The notes below the pieces were generated by a model. That model was not told where the DNA came from, did not search any database, and worked only from the letters and a program-made list of their open reading frames with translations. A DNA stretch of 64,000 nucleotides from Limnomonas spitsbergensis. Taxonomy: Eukaryota > Chlorophyta > Chlorophyceae > Chlamydomonadales. The stretch spans positions 3,561,001 to 3,625,000 of the forward strand of contig JAYJMM010000004.1 of the NCBI GenBank assembly GCA_037349105.1, read 5' to 3'. Below, in pieces: positions 1-12,900 of the stretch (the stretch's first letter is position 1; every line of letters starts with the position of its first letter). The position numbers were made by a program, and so were the translations under genes.

Positions 1-1062
1 CGGGACAGAGCTGGGTATGATGTTTTAGGTGCGGGACAGAGCTGAGTATGATGTTTTAGGTGCGGGACAGAGCTGGGTATGATGTTTGAGGTGCGCGACA
101 GAGCTGGGTATGATGTTTGAGGTGCAGGGACAGAGCTGGGTATGATGTTTGAGGTGCAGGGACAGAGCTGGGTATGATGTTTGAGGTGCAGGGACAGAGC
201 TGGGTATGATGTTTGAGGTGCAGGGACAGAGCTGGGTGTGATGTTTGAGGTGCAGGGACAGAGCTGGGTATGATGTTTGAGGTGCAGGGACAGAGCTGGG
301 TATGATGTTTGAGGTGCAGGGACAGAGCTGGGTATGATGTATGAGGTGCAGGGACAGAGCTGGGTATGATGTTTGAGGTGCAGGGACAGAGCTGGGTATG
401 ATGTTTGAGGTGCGGGACAGAGCTGGGTATGATGGTTTAGGTGCGGGACAGAGCTGGGTATGATGTTTTAGGTGCGGGACAGAGCTGGGTATGATGGTTT
501 AGGTGCGGGACAGAGCTGGGTATGATGTTTTAGGTGCGGGACAGAGCTGGGTATGATGTTTTAGGTGCTGGAGAGAGCTGGGTATGATGTTTTAGGTGCA
601 GGGATAGAGCTGGGTATGATGTTTGAGGTGCAGGGACAGAGCTGGGTATGATGTTTGAGGTGCAGGGACAGAGCTGGGTATGATGTTTGAGGTGCAGGGA
701 CAGAGCTGGGTATGATGTTTGAGGTGCAGGGACAGAGCTGGGTATGATGTTTGAGGTGCAGGGACAGAGCTGGGTATGATGTTTGAGGTGCAGGGACAGA
801 GCTGGGTATGATGTTTTAGGTGCGGGACAGAGCTGGGTATGATGTTTGAGGTGCAGGACAGAGCTGGGTATGATGGTTTAGGTGCGGGACAGAGCTGGGT
901 ATGATGTTTTAGGTGCGGGACAGAGCTGGGTATGATGTTTTAGGTGCGGGACAGAGCTGGGTATGATGTTTGAGGTGCAGGGACAGAGCTGGGTATGATG
1001 TTTTAGGTGCTGGAGAGAGCTGGGTATGATGTTTTAGGTGCAGGGATAGAGCTGGGTATATG
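1..1062. repeat. Minisatellite, about 30-bp unit, roughly 35 copies
   Basis: Tandem units built on GACAGAGCTGGGTATGATG followed by TTTTAGGTGCGG or TTTGAGGTGCAGG. Two main unit variants occur in blocks, which suggests spread of variants by slippage or unequal exchange. The array runs off the left edge and ends about 220 bp before a tubulin-ligase-like exon, so it probably lies inside an intron of that gene. Short open frames across it are a by-product of the period and are not coding. Confidence 0.97.
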
Positions 1063-1118
1063 TTTGTTGTACCTCCCCTTATTGTGTTGTTCTGCACCCA
1101 CACTGCACTGGGCCTCTA

Positions 1119-1185
1119 CGGAGCTTGCCCGCCCCCCCATGTTGCCGCATTCGCTGCCTAGACCACCCCGTGGACAGCTTTGGAA
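1119..1185 (+). repeat. Decayed copy of the start of the TTLL exon
   Basis: The stretch with GCCCGCC, TGTTGCCGCA and CCCCGTGGACAG parallels the acceptor tract and first bases of the exon at 1280 (GCCCGCC, TGTTGCCGCAACAG, CTCGTGGACACAG). It has lost the AG acceptor and the reading frame. It is best read as an old local duplication of the exon border about 135 bp upstream. Confidence 0.55.
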
Positions 1186-1279
1186 TGTTTGGGTGTGAAC
1201 CTGAGCCGCATTGTACTGCTCTATCTGGTACTGTACTAAATTCCTCCCCCGCTGGCCCGCCTCCCTGTTGCCGCAACAG

Positions 1280-2660
1280 CTGCTGGGTCTGGACTACCTC
1301 GTGGACACAGAGCTGCACCCGTGGCTGCTGGAGGTGAACGGCACGCCGTCGCTGGCTGTCGATCACGAGGACGCAAAAGTAGAGGCGCTGATTAACAAGC
1401 AGAAGGTGCGCGCCGCGGTGGAGGGTGATGCTCTGTTGGGTTTTAAAGACTCTGACTTCCTGATCTCCTCAGCAGGCAGAACGTGTGCGCCGCGGGTCAG
1501 AGTTATGGCAAATCCGCCTAACCCTCAACTCTGGTTTGCAAGCAGAATGTGCGAGCCATGGTGAAGGTTACAAATGAGCCCTTCCATCACTTGTTTTGAT
1601 GGCAGGTTTGAAATCATGTCGTCGGTTGTTTTAGATGCACATGTCGTACAGCGGCAAGCTTATTAGCCCTCCACCAGCCACAATCAGACAGCTGTCTGCG
1701 TGCGTTCAGACAAACCGGCAGTACCCCTAAGGGTTTCATGGGGTAGTATGGGCAGGGTCATTAGGCGTAAGTTAGCCCCAAACTAGCCTTGTAGCCAACC
1801 CTGTCACACCCGTAGGGTTCAGGATGACCTAGGGCTGGCAACTATGTCAGTTAACCCTACACCCTGAACTAGGCAACCTTGGTTATCCCCCTAGATCCCC
1901 TCCTGAATGCATCTGTTGGCCCCAATATCCCTCGATGTAGATGGGCATGGTGTCGGACATGGTCGCCATGCTGAACCTGCAGCAACGCTTTGCTCCGCGC
2001 TACGCCGCCATGCGGTACGCAGCGGCAGGCGCCAGTGAGGCCTCCACAGCAACTGCTGGGTCAGCAGCCGAGGAGGATGCATCAGACGACGCGGTGGCGG
2101 CCGACGACACAGACGACGACGGCGGACTGCAGCCTGCAGGCACCAGCGGGAAGGTCTCTGGGGACGCGGGCGCTGCAGACGAGGAGACGTCGGGGGATGG
2201 GATGACGACTGTTGGGTCCGGCTCAGAGGGGAACAACGCAACGGGGGTGCTCGGAGATCCAACAGCTGCGGCAGCAGGGCCGCAGGCGCTGAGTGCCTCC
2301 TCCAAGGCGGCACAGGTGCGGAAGCGGCTCAGGGAGGAGATGGTTCCAACGACGGACGCGCTGGTGTGGTCCAGGGTGCGGCAGGAGCTGCAGCTTCGTG
2401 GCGGCTTCCAGCCGCTGATGCCTCTGTTCCCCATCAAGTCGACGATTGGAGGCTGTGCGGGCGAGGTGCCTTATGGATCTGCGGGCGCGAGCGGGATCAG
2501 CTGGGGTGCGCGGGACCTGGAGATGACAGAGCTGATGCCCAAGCTGGCGCGAATGGCAAAGCGGGCAGCCATGGCATCACCATCTCAACCGCCTCCGTTG
2601 TTACGCCCGCCGCCTAGAGCGGCAGGTCATGTTGGAGTGGCAGTCGAGCGCCAGCTGTAG
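1280..2660 (+). CDS. Tubulin-tyrosine-ligase-like protein, C-terminal two exons (partial)
   Basis: Exon 1280-1405 follows a pyrimidine-rich tract ending in CAACAG and encodes the end of the TTL catalytic domain: LLGLDYLVD, then PWLLEVNGTPSLAVD. The Glu and Asn of the LEVN motif are ATP/magnesium ligands in the ATP-grasp fold of TTLL enzymes. The donor after AAG (GTGCGC) joins in phase 0 to exon 1941-2660 (acceptor CGATGTAG), which continues with a typical post-LEVN helix and then a roughly 200-residue Asp/Ala/Gly-rich tail to a TAG. TTLL enzymes add tyrosine, glutamate or glycine to tubulin tails, usually in cilia. Which residue is added cannot be told from this fragment. The upstream exons lie left of the window, beyond the minisatellite. 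Confidence 0.82.
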
Positions 2661-3937
2661 CTATGGGGGTAGTGGCGCCTGGCATCCTGGGAGTTGCTTG
2701 GTCCCTCGTTTGATCTGCGGCCAGATAGATCTGGCCAGTTGGATTGGGACAGTGCCAGCCTAGCGAGGCAGGAAATGTGTTTGCTTGTGGGGCCTCTTTG
2801 TGGGACTACAATATACTAGGGTTCAGCGGGTAAGCACCATTATAAACATATATTTGCAGTCCTCTCAGCGCATGATGGGGGCACATCTCATGTCAGGCGG
2901 GATGGAGACAGATGTCTTTCGGGGGTGTTTGAGGGTGGTTATCTTTGTCAGGGGGGACGGGGCAGGGGGCGGATATTTTTGGCGTGGGAGCGGATCTCGT
3001 TGTGTGGGGCAAAGGCATGCCTCTTTTTATGTCGCTTGTGCATCAGTTTCGTAGACTAAGGCACTGAGTGTCTGTCCAACAGTCAAGTCGGCATCCGACA
3101 GTCTGGTTGGAAACCAAATACCGGTAGGAGACGAGCAAGAAAGAGGTGGAGAAAAGAAGAAGGCCGGGAAAAAAAGGCAGTCACATTCCCCAGCCCCGTG
3201 GATCATAGCCCTGATTAATGTTGCTTGGTATAATGCATGCCCGCTGGACCCTGCTGGACGCTCGGCCGCATGGGGCTGGAAGGGGATGAGCAAGCTCAAT
3301 CCCAGCTCCCATGCACAACTGAGACCATGATGCAGCCACGCCACCCTCGTATGTGAGGGGGGAACATGGAGCCCAACAACCAGATCCAAGATGCAGCCCT
3401 ACACGATGTTTTTAAAGTTGCATGGCGAAGCAACAACACAGGCAAGTCGTGTACAGTGGATGCTACAAACCAGGTGGAACTTGAACCACATTAAGTATCC
3501 AACAACATTCCCTGATGCGCATGCATGCTACCAGTATGACAACACTCACAGCGTTGCTTGCCAGAGGTTGTTTGTGCACATTCCCTCTCGTGGGCCCCAC
3601 ATGGTGTGCCTTCGAAAGCCTAGCATTCAAGTGACTGTCCATTTCCCCAACTGCCCAACGACCACCTGCCATATAACTTGACCAGGTGTTTCATTGATCC
3701 AACGTCTAATGAATTGCCCCTCACTCGCTTGCCAAGTAGAAAAAAATTCATTAGCAATCGTACTGGTCCAACGCTGTGAGCGTCCACACATTCTGTCCAC
3801 AATATACGAAACCTAAACCGGTCACGGCATAAGAATATCCCGGAGCATTTACCAGAGTCAAAAGCTCCCCTCATTGTTCTTTCTCTTCTTATCTATTGGA
3901 TATAATTGATACCTTTTGTAGTCGGGGCTTACATCCA
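2661..3937. other. Intergenic stretch with a dispersed repeat
   Basis: No convincing exon is visible between the TTLL stop and the next start codon. Positions about 3060-3385 hold a dispersed repeat also found near 63,190-63,560 and, inverted, near 14,870-14,995. Shared blocks include GGCCGCATGGGGCTGG and a purine-rich stretch rich in AGAAGAAGG. The rest is unremarkable. Confidence 0.5.
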
Positions 3938-6900
3938 ATGTCGACCGACATTCAGTGCCTAGATGCTGGGGCGTTGAAACAGATGATGCAAGACCTCACA
4001 TCTGCGGAGATGATCGTGTATAGCCTTGAGGCAGAGGAGGTGAGATGCCGGCATGCCTGCTGCTGAATCGTTTGAAACCCTTTCTGCCTGCCATGCGTGC
4101 ATGTGTACTGTCAGCACTCAGCAGCAGTCCATGTTTCAGTGCGCATCTCACCAATACCTCGGCAAGCCGCAGTGCATTTATTACCGGTCCAGTTAGGACC
4201 ACACCTTGAACGCTCGACAATAGGTAGCCCAGGCAGCAGGGCCTGCTGCACCAGGCCCTCATGGCCACAAGCTGTCATATAGCTAAATTGTGGCTGAATG
4301 ACCCTAAAATAAACAGAGGAACTCAGCAGCAGTCACACGAAGGTTAAGTGCCAGTTAGCCAGAGGCAGTGTGTGCACCGGTAGATCTGTCAATGCTCGGC
4401 ATCCCTATGGCACATAATATTTACCCTTTTTACCTTATCTTTCTAGCTCTCCCACCATCTGGCAGCCTCGCACTGCCTGGTCCTGAAATAAAAAGCAAAC
4501 GGTGTTTGCGTTTATGATGTAAGAAAATAATTCAAGGCACAGGAAGCTCGCGACCTCTAATTAGTGCAGGTCAAGAAAGACAGCTGGGGAAAATGCTTAT
4601 GCGTTTCCACATAGGGTGCGTCAGACACAATTCCGCTAGCACGGCCTGCAGCCAAGGAAGCCTGGGTCCTGGAAGCAAGGAACCAGCTTGGGCAACCGGA
4701 CTTATGCTGGTAAAGGTTGGGTCTCCATCAGCCCGGTGCTGGCTGCCCGGCAGCCTGTCGAAGGCTGTCCGGTACCGGTACTGGTATAGTTCATAATAAA
4801 TTCACTATTTCCCACCCATGTCACAGGCTCTGATAGGGGAACGCATTCAGCGCCTGTATCCTTTTCCCTGTTGGTAGCCTCAGCTTTCAGGCTCCCTGCT
4901 GGTAGCCTCAGCTTTCAGGCTCCCTGTTGGTAGCCTCAGCTTTCAGGCTCCCTGTTGGTAGCCTCAGCTTTCAGGCTCCCTGTTGGTAGCCTCAGCTTTC
5001 AGGCTCCCTGTTGGTAGCCTCAGCTTTCAGGCTCCCTGTTGGTAGCCTCAGCTTTCAGGCTCCCTGCTGGTAGCCTCAGCTTTCAGGCTCCCTGTTGGTA
5101 GCCTCAGCTTTCAGGCTCCCTGCTGGTAGCCTCAGCTTTCAGGCTCCCTGTTGGTAGCCTCAGCTTTCAGGCTCCCTGTTGGTAGCCTCAGCTTTCAGGC
5201 TCCCTGTTGGTAGCCTCAGCTTTCAGGCTCCCTGTTGGTAGCCTCAGCTTTCAGGCTCCCTGCTGGTAGCCTCAGCTTTCAGGCTCCCTGTTGGTAGCCT
5301 CAGCTTTCAGGCTCCCTGCTGGTAGCCTCAGCTTTCAGGCTCCCTGTTGGTAGCCTCAGCTTTCAGGCTCCCTGCTGGTAGCCTCAGCTTTCAGGCTCCC
5401 TGCTGGTAGCCTCAGCTTTCAGGCTCCCTGTTGGTAGCCTCAGCTTTCAGGCTCCCTGCTGGTAGGTCCAGCCTGCCCTCAACTGGATTTCTAAAACAAG
5501 ACTCCGTCCATACACCTTGCCATTGCCATCGGTCCTCAAAGGGAGACATGATAAAGCACCTGCCTCCGGTTGCCTGCCTCCTCTCACATGCTAGCAGTTG
5601 TTGCCTGCCTCCTGCTGTGTGCCAGAAGGTTGAGCACTTGAGCCTGCCTTCAAGGCTGGGGAGGAGAAGCTCAAGTTGTCCGACCTGCCTCTGAAGCAGG
5701 CCATTGGCACTTACAGACAAAATTTATTCAGCCACTGCCCTATGCCGCATGCTGGCAGGTTGAGCTTGCCCTCAAAGTGGAGGAGGAGAAGCTCAAGTCG
5801 TCCAGCCTGGCTCTGGAGCAGGCCAACAAGGGCTTGTACGCCTCGCAGGCCAAGCTCCATGCGGCCTCCAAGCAGGCGGAGCTCGAGGTCAGCGAGGCGG
5901 GGAGCTCCATCTTGTTTAAAGGTGTGGAGTGTGGACAGCGATGTTTTCGTACTTCGGCTACAGTTAAGCTACATCCTGACTTCCGCCTAGGGCCGATTGC
6001 CTAAAGATCCTGTTTCTACAGGCTAGTGAGAGTTAAGTCCCTATCAGGCATTTGGCGGCTGCGGGGCTTGAAGCCCCAAATAATAGACAATGTTTGCAAC
6101 CTTGCATTGTCCCCTACCTCATGGCCTCAGGGTTCATTGTCCCCTACCTCATGGCCTCAGGGCTCATTGTCCCCTACCTCATGGCCTCAGGGTTCATTGT
6201 CCCCTACCTCATGGCCTCAGACTTGCATTGTCCCCTACCTCATGGCCTCAGGGTTCATTGTACCCTACCTCATGGCCTCAGGGTTCATTGTCCCCTACCT
6301 CATGGCCTCAGGGTTCATTGTCCCCTACCTCATGGCCTCAGACTTGCATTGTCCCCTACCGCATGGCCTCAGGGTTCATTGTCCCCTACCTCATGGCCTC
6401 AGGGTTCATTGTCCCCTACCTCATGGCCTCAGACTTGCATTGTCCCCTACCTCATGGCCTCAGGGTTCATTGTCCCCTACCTCATGGCCTCAGGGTTCAT
6501 TGTCCCCTACCTCATGGCCTCAGGGTTCATTGTCCCGTACCTCATGGCCTCAGGGTTCATTGTCCCCTACCTCATGGCCTGAGACTTGCATTGTCCCCTC
6601 ACCTCATGGCCTCAGACTTGCATTGTCCCCTTACCTCATGGCCTCAGGGTTCATTGTCCCCTACCTCATGGCCTCAGACTTGCATTGTCCCCTTTCCTCA
6701 TGGCCTCAGACTTGCATTGTCCCCTACCTCATGGCCTCAGACTTGCATTGTCCCCTACCTCGTGGCCTCAGGGTTCATTGTCCCCTACCTCATGGCCTCA
6801 GACTTGCATTGTCCCCTACCTCATGGCCTCAGGGTTCATTGTCCCCTACCTCATGGCCTCAGACTTGCATTGTCCCCTACCTCATGGCCTCAGGGTTCAT

Positions 6901-9900
6901 TGTCCCCTACCTCATGGCCTCAGGGTTCATTGTCCCCTACCTCATGGCCTCAGGGTTCATTGTCCCCTACCTCATGGCCTCAGGGTTCATTGTCCCCTAC
7001 CTCATGGCCTCAGACTTGCATTGTCCCCTTTCCTCATGGCCTCAGACTTGCATTGTCCCCTTACCTCATGGCCTCAGGGTTCATTGTCCCCTAACTCATG
7101 GCCTCAGACTTGCATTGTCCCCTTTCCTCATGGCCTCAGACTTGCATTGTCCCCTACCTCATGGCCTCAGACTTGCATTGTCCCCTTCCTCATGGCCTCA
7201 GGGTTCATTGTCCCCTACCTCATGGCCTCAGGGTTCATTGTCCCCTACCTCATGGCCTCAGGGTTCATTGTCCCCTACCTCATGGCCTCAGGGTTCATTG
7301 TCCCCTACCTCATGGCCTCAGACTTGCATTGTCCCCTACCTCATGGCCTCAGGGTTCATTGTACCCTACCTCATGGCCTCAGGGTTCATTGTCCCCTACC
7401 TCATGGCCTCAGGGTTCATTGTCCCCTACCTCATGGCCTCAGACTTGCATTGTCCCCTACCGCATGGCCTCAGGGTTCATTGTCCCCTACCTCATGGCCT
7501 CAGGGTTCATTGTCCCCTACCTCATGGCCTCAGGGTTCATTGTCCCCTACCTCATGGCCTCAGGGTTCATTGTCCCGTACCTCATGGCCTCAGGGTTCAT
7601 TGTCCCCTACCTCATGGCCTGAGACTTGCATTGTCCCCTCACCTCATGGCCTCAGACTTGCATTGTCCCCTTACCTCATGGCCTCAGGGTTCATTGTCCC
7701 CTACCTCATGGCCTCAGACTTGCATTGTCCCCTTTCCTCATGGCCTCAGACTTGCATTGTCCCCTACCTCATGGCCTCAGACTTGCATTGTCCCCTACCT
7801 CGTGGCCTCAGGGTTCATTGTCCCCTACCTCATGGCCTCAGACTTGCATTGTCCCCTACCTCATGGCCTCAGGGTTCATTGTCCCCTACCTCATGGCCTC
7901 AGACTTGCATTGTCCCCTACCTCATGGCCTCAGGGTTCATTGTCCCCTACCTCATGGCCTCAGGGTTCATTGTCCCCTACCTCATGGCCTCAGGGTTCAT
8001 TGTCCCCTACCTCATGGCCTCAGGGTTCATTGTCCCCTACCTCATGGCCTCAGACTTGCATTGTCCCCTTTCCTCATGGCCTCAGACTTGCATTGTCCCC
8101 TTACCTCATGGCCTCAGGGTTCATTGTCCCCTAACTCATGGCCTCAGACTTGCATTGTCCCCTTTCCTCATGGCCTCAGACTTGCATTGTCCCCTACCTC
8201 ATGGCCTCAGACTTGCATTGTCCCCTTCCTCATGGCCTCAGGGTTCATTGTCCCCTACCTCATGGCCTCAGGGTTCATTGTCCCCTACCTCATGGCCTCA
8301 GGGTTCATTGTCCCCTAACTCATGGCCTCAGGGTTCATTGTCCCCATGTGGGAGGGTAGGTGCTGTGCCGCAGCGAGGAAAGGGACTCGAGTGTGAGCAT
8401 AGGAATAGGACCTGTCCAACTTGAATACATGGGCTCCCCCTCGACCAAGCGCGTCTTACACGTTTCTCATGGGGCATGTTCCTCAAGCATTCCATATACA
8501 TCTACCAGCGTTATTTACCCTTTATCAAGCTTCATAAGGTACGTTGTTACTGACTTAGCACTGCAGGAGAACACTACAGGCTCGCTAGGCTGCAACTCAT
8601 TCGAAATCGAATTCAATTTTTGTGCCCATGCTTCCAGCGAAAGCCGAGAAAGCTGCGAAGGAGGCGCTGGCTGTCGTCGAGGGGAAACAAAAAGAGTGCG
8701 ATACGGCCGCCGCCGCTGCCCAGGAGATCTTGCAGCAGCACCAGGCTTTGCAGAAGAGGTCAGTGCGTCGGATGTCCTCGAGTGCTATTCTCTGGCATCA
8801 ATATAAAACGCCTTACCGCAGCGGTGTGGCTGCCTCATTGGTCATTCCATCTTTTTAAATTAAAAGGCACTGGTATGTCCTGCCTCCCTTAACCCTACCG
8901 TATACCCTTCGCCACTTAAACCTTTCTACCACCATGCACCACGTACCCCTCCATCTGCCCTGTCGCACACCCTGCCCCTCTTAACCCTTAAGCCATGCCA
9001 TGCATCCTGCCCCTTAACACTGAGCCTGTACCATGCGCCATGCCCCTCTAAACCCTACCACGCACCCTGTCCTCCTAAACCCTCAACCCTGGCACACCCT
9101 GCCCCTCAAAACCCTGAACCCATGCCACCAACCTTGCCGCATAAAAGCCAAGCCCAGGCCATGCACCTCACCCCCGTGACCTAAACCCTGCCCCCGTGAC
9201 CTCAAACCCTGCCCCCGTAAACCATACGCCCTGCCCCTCCCCCCCCCATCCCCAGTGTTGGTGAGCTCATGTCCAAGGTGTGCCAGCTGCATGAGGCTCG
9301 TGCATCGGAGGCCTGCATCATGGTGGCAGCTTTTGGTGTCAGGCCCCTGATTGTGGACAAGGAGGAGGCAAGCCTGGCAAGGAAGGATCAGGCGAGTCAG
9401 ACGGTCCCACCTGCCTGGGGTTGAGTGGAGTGACTTAGGGGTACTTGTCGTTGAACAGAGAGCATATTAGCGCCTGGCTGCAGCCTCTGCAGGTTACGTA
9501 CTTGGCTTTTTTTATTGATTTATAATAGGATCCGGACCGATAAGGGAGCTAATAAAAATCTGGTATGAACTGTTTCATCCTCAAATCAATGTTCATCCTC
9601 TGAATGCTCAGGTCACTTGCTGCACCTATGCCAATCATTGCTTATCCTTAGATCAAAGCCCATCCTCACGTCAATGCCCATCCTCAACAAGCGCAGGTCA
9701 CTCGCTGCTGATTTCCAGTGTTCCTTTTCCTGCGGCCTGTCCACCTGCAGCAGACAGCCCTGCAGCCACCAAAGGCCCAGTTGGGACCAAACTTGGACCA
9801 GCCTACGATTGATGGCTTTAGCAGCATGGCTGGCCACGAATTGGGCCGCCGGCCAGAGGCCAGAGTGTAGCTGACATGTAGCTGATTCACGGAAAAAGAA

Positions 9901-12900
9901 ACACTGCCTGATTTGCACATCCATGCAAAGATCCTCACATCATGGCAAATCCTCAGGATGATCAGATCCCTCGCTGCCCATTTTCAGGTCAAGAGCGCCA
10001 TCCTGGCCGAGGCGCGGTCATGCTCATTCCATGCATCAAAGGCTTTGCGGCACATGGTGGGTAGGAGTGCTGGCACATGCGGCACATGGTGGGTAGGAGT
10101 GCTGGCACATGCGGCACATGGTGGGTAGGAGTGCTGGCACATTTGGCACATGGTGGGCAGGAGTGCTGGCACATGCGGCACATGGTGGGCAGGAGTGCTG
10201 GCACATGCGACACATGGTGGGTAGGAGTGCTGGCACATGCGGCACATGGTGGGTAGGATTGCTGGCACATGCGGCACATGGTGGGTAGGAGTGCTGGCAC
10301 ATGCGGCACATGGTGGGTAGGAGTGCTGGCACATGCAGCACATGGTGGGTAGGAGTGCTGGCACATGCGGCACATGGTGGGTAGGAGTGCTGGCACATGC
10401 GGCACATGGTGGGTAGGAAAGCTGGCACATGCGGCACATGGTGGGTAGGAGTGCTGGCTGCATCAGGCTACCATTAAACTCTCCCAAGGATTGAAGCTTA
10501 GGTTTAAGGGTTTAGGGTTTAGGGTCTGCCCAGTGTTCATTTAGTGCACGCCAGGCCACCTTTAGGGGGGGCACCGGGTGCCCACCCTTGGGCAAATGGT
10601 GGGTATAGGTGTCAAAGTGAAGTGGGTGTGATGCAAAGCTCTGCGGCACATGTTGGCTGTCAATGTTTATGATTGCGCGCACTGGAGAGCAGCTGGGCTT
10701 GATATGTTGGGCCATCCCTGCCATAGGCCCTGATGTACCAGAATTGTAGATGAAACACTCTAACGTAAAAAAAGGAGTTGGTGTGATCAAAGGACGGAGT
10801 GTGTAGGGGATCCATGGAGCTTGGCGAGAGGTGAGATATAATCGCAATAATCATGACTGCTACAATTTGTACCTGATTACGGTACCCTTTGTCGGTTTTG
10901 TTCTTAGTCTCCCAGATTGGCATGATTGCTCGCAGGGGCTGTTACCCATGCTTTATTTAATTATTCTATTTGCATCAGACCACCTGTGGAAAGGCTGCCC
11001 TGCAGCCACCACTGGCCAGATAGGGACCAAACCTTAACCAGCCAGCCTATTGGCGGCTCACTGCACAAGGGCCCCTTGGCCGTAGGCCAAAACGTGGCTG
11101 ACTTGTAGCTGAAGCACCCTAAAATAATCTGTGGTCACCGTTCTCCCTTATTTTCTGCGTTGGTTCCGCGCCCCATGCCTCAACCCCCCCTCCCGTTTGC
11201 GCCCCTTCTCCCCTCGGTCTGCCCAGAACAATGCCAAAACGTGCCTCAACGACTCGCTCAAGTACACAAAGATTGCAAACGAGGCGGCCAATCTCATGAC
11301 GGGCCTCAGCCACGTGTTCACCTCGGAACCCATCATGGTGAGGGCCTCTTTATTTTCAAAGGTGCTACGTATAGAGAAGCGGCCATCGAGGCCAGTGCAT
11401 CTTAAACATCCAACTTCATGACGGGCCTGAGCCATGCCTTCACCTCAAAGCTCATCATGGTGAGGGACGCCGGTTTGAAGGGATGCTGCCCTTAGGTCAT
11501 TCAGCTGCATCACCGCACTGGTCTATCTTTAAATATAATATTACAGGGTGCAGTGTGCCCTGCTGCTTGGGGCTCCAGCCATAGGCGGGCCCAGGTTCGG
11601 TCCCCAGCGGCCCAGTGGTGGCCGCCCAGTGGCTTGCTGGAGGGGGTCTGTTGCGTACTAAAATAAGCACTGTCAGACATGGTGGCTTTAGCCCTCCTCA
11701 CCTCACCTCATATTATTCGCAACCCCTGGTCCAGGACATGAATACGATCCGGGAGGTTGTGGACGGGACGCTTGGGTTTCAAGTCGCAAGACAAGCAGAC
11801 GTGGAGATACAGGCAGCTAAAGAGGTGCGTGCAGACTGCCATGTGCCCAGCCCGGGCCCAAGTCCAGGATAAGCATCCGACGTAGGGTATAGGGTGTAGA
11901 GCTCAGGCTTATCGTCCAAGTGCACATGTAGACTTATAAAATGCATGCGGTGATGCTTGTTCCCAAACCCGGTGCTCTTCATATCGAATCTGACTGAGCA
12001 CTAGAGGCCTGCCTATTCCGCTGTTGCCTGGCCCCATTCGGCCGATCTCAGGCCCCATAAAAGGCCATTCTACGGCCCGGCCCCATTGTAAGGCTCCATG
12101 AGGCCATTTTCAAGCCCCATTCCCTGGTCCTGACCCCGTTCTTTGGTCCCATTTGGCCAGGCCCCGGCCCCATTCCGTGCCCCCGTTCTCTATCCCCATT
12201 TGGCCATTCCCCAGCCTTGGCCCGCATTCCCTGGCCCCTGCCCCCTTTCCCGTCCAGTGCCCAGCGTTCCATCCTTGCCGGATCAACAGTAAGCGACCTC
12301 CCCCACAATCACTTGCCCGCCCGCCCGCCCGCCCATCCTGTAACGATCCTAATATCCTAAGAGGACCTTACCTAAACTTGTACACTTTGTTTTAACTGGT
12401 AAGAGCGCTACCATGCTATCAGAGCCCGTCCCCTGTCCTTGCGAGATTGAGGTTCGATTCAGGGCACGTGATGGGCGTCCCTAGTGTGTATGTTAAGGAT
12501 TTAGAGGAACCTTCATTTTACCATGACACCATTTTGGGGAGTTTCTAAAAGCTCAGATTAATCCTGAATCCGAGGCGAAGCCTCGGTGGGGGGGGGCGGG
12601 GGGACGCCCGAGCCCCCGCCATGGGGTTTGGGGGCGAAGCCCCCAAAGTTCAGAAACAGTCTCACGCGAAACATAAGATTTCTTCATTGAAAATGCTTTG
12701 TTTTCATAATTCGGTTCATGACAATCTTGAGATAGATCATCAAATGTTTAACTGCCTGGTGTTGATTGGATCATTGGATCTGTTTGCGTTGTTTTATAAT
12801 TCAGGGTCACAACAATGTTGGGCCAGAGCGTCACAAATAGAAGTGCCTAGTGCCTACTGGATCTTCCTTTGAGCCTTCTGCTCTAGCCATGCCCTATTGG

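Noticed and set aside
2000..2437. Minus-strand frames opposite the TTLL tail
   Set aside because: Antisense shadows of a GC-rich coding exon with no independent support.
4858..5460. CRISPR array
   Set aside because: Units are contiguous and near identical with no unique spacers, and the context is eukaryotic. The same holds for the arrays at 1, 6.1, 10.05, 40.6 and 58.4 kb.
6026..8424. Very long open frames (up to about 700 codons) with PTSWPQGSLS-type repeats
   Set aside because: They exist in several frames at once because the 30/31-bp repeat lacks stops. Unit mixing breaks any fixed frame, and flanking exons show the region is an intron.
9984..10487. Minus-strand open frames with CASTPTHHVPHVPA repeats
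   Set aside because: Artefact of the 32-bp minisatellite; no splice or start context and opposite to the host gene.
12388..12476. Functional tRNA gene
   Set aside because: A-box and B-box-like sequences are present, but no acceptor-stem pairing or proper anticodon arm could be drawn. More likely the head of a SINE or part of a composite repeat.
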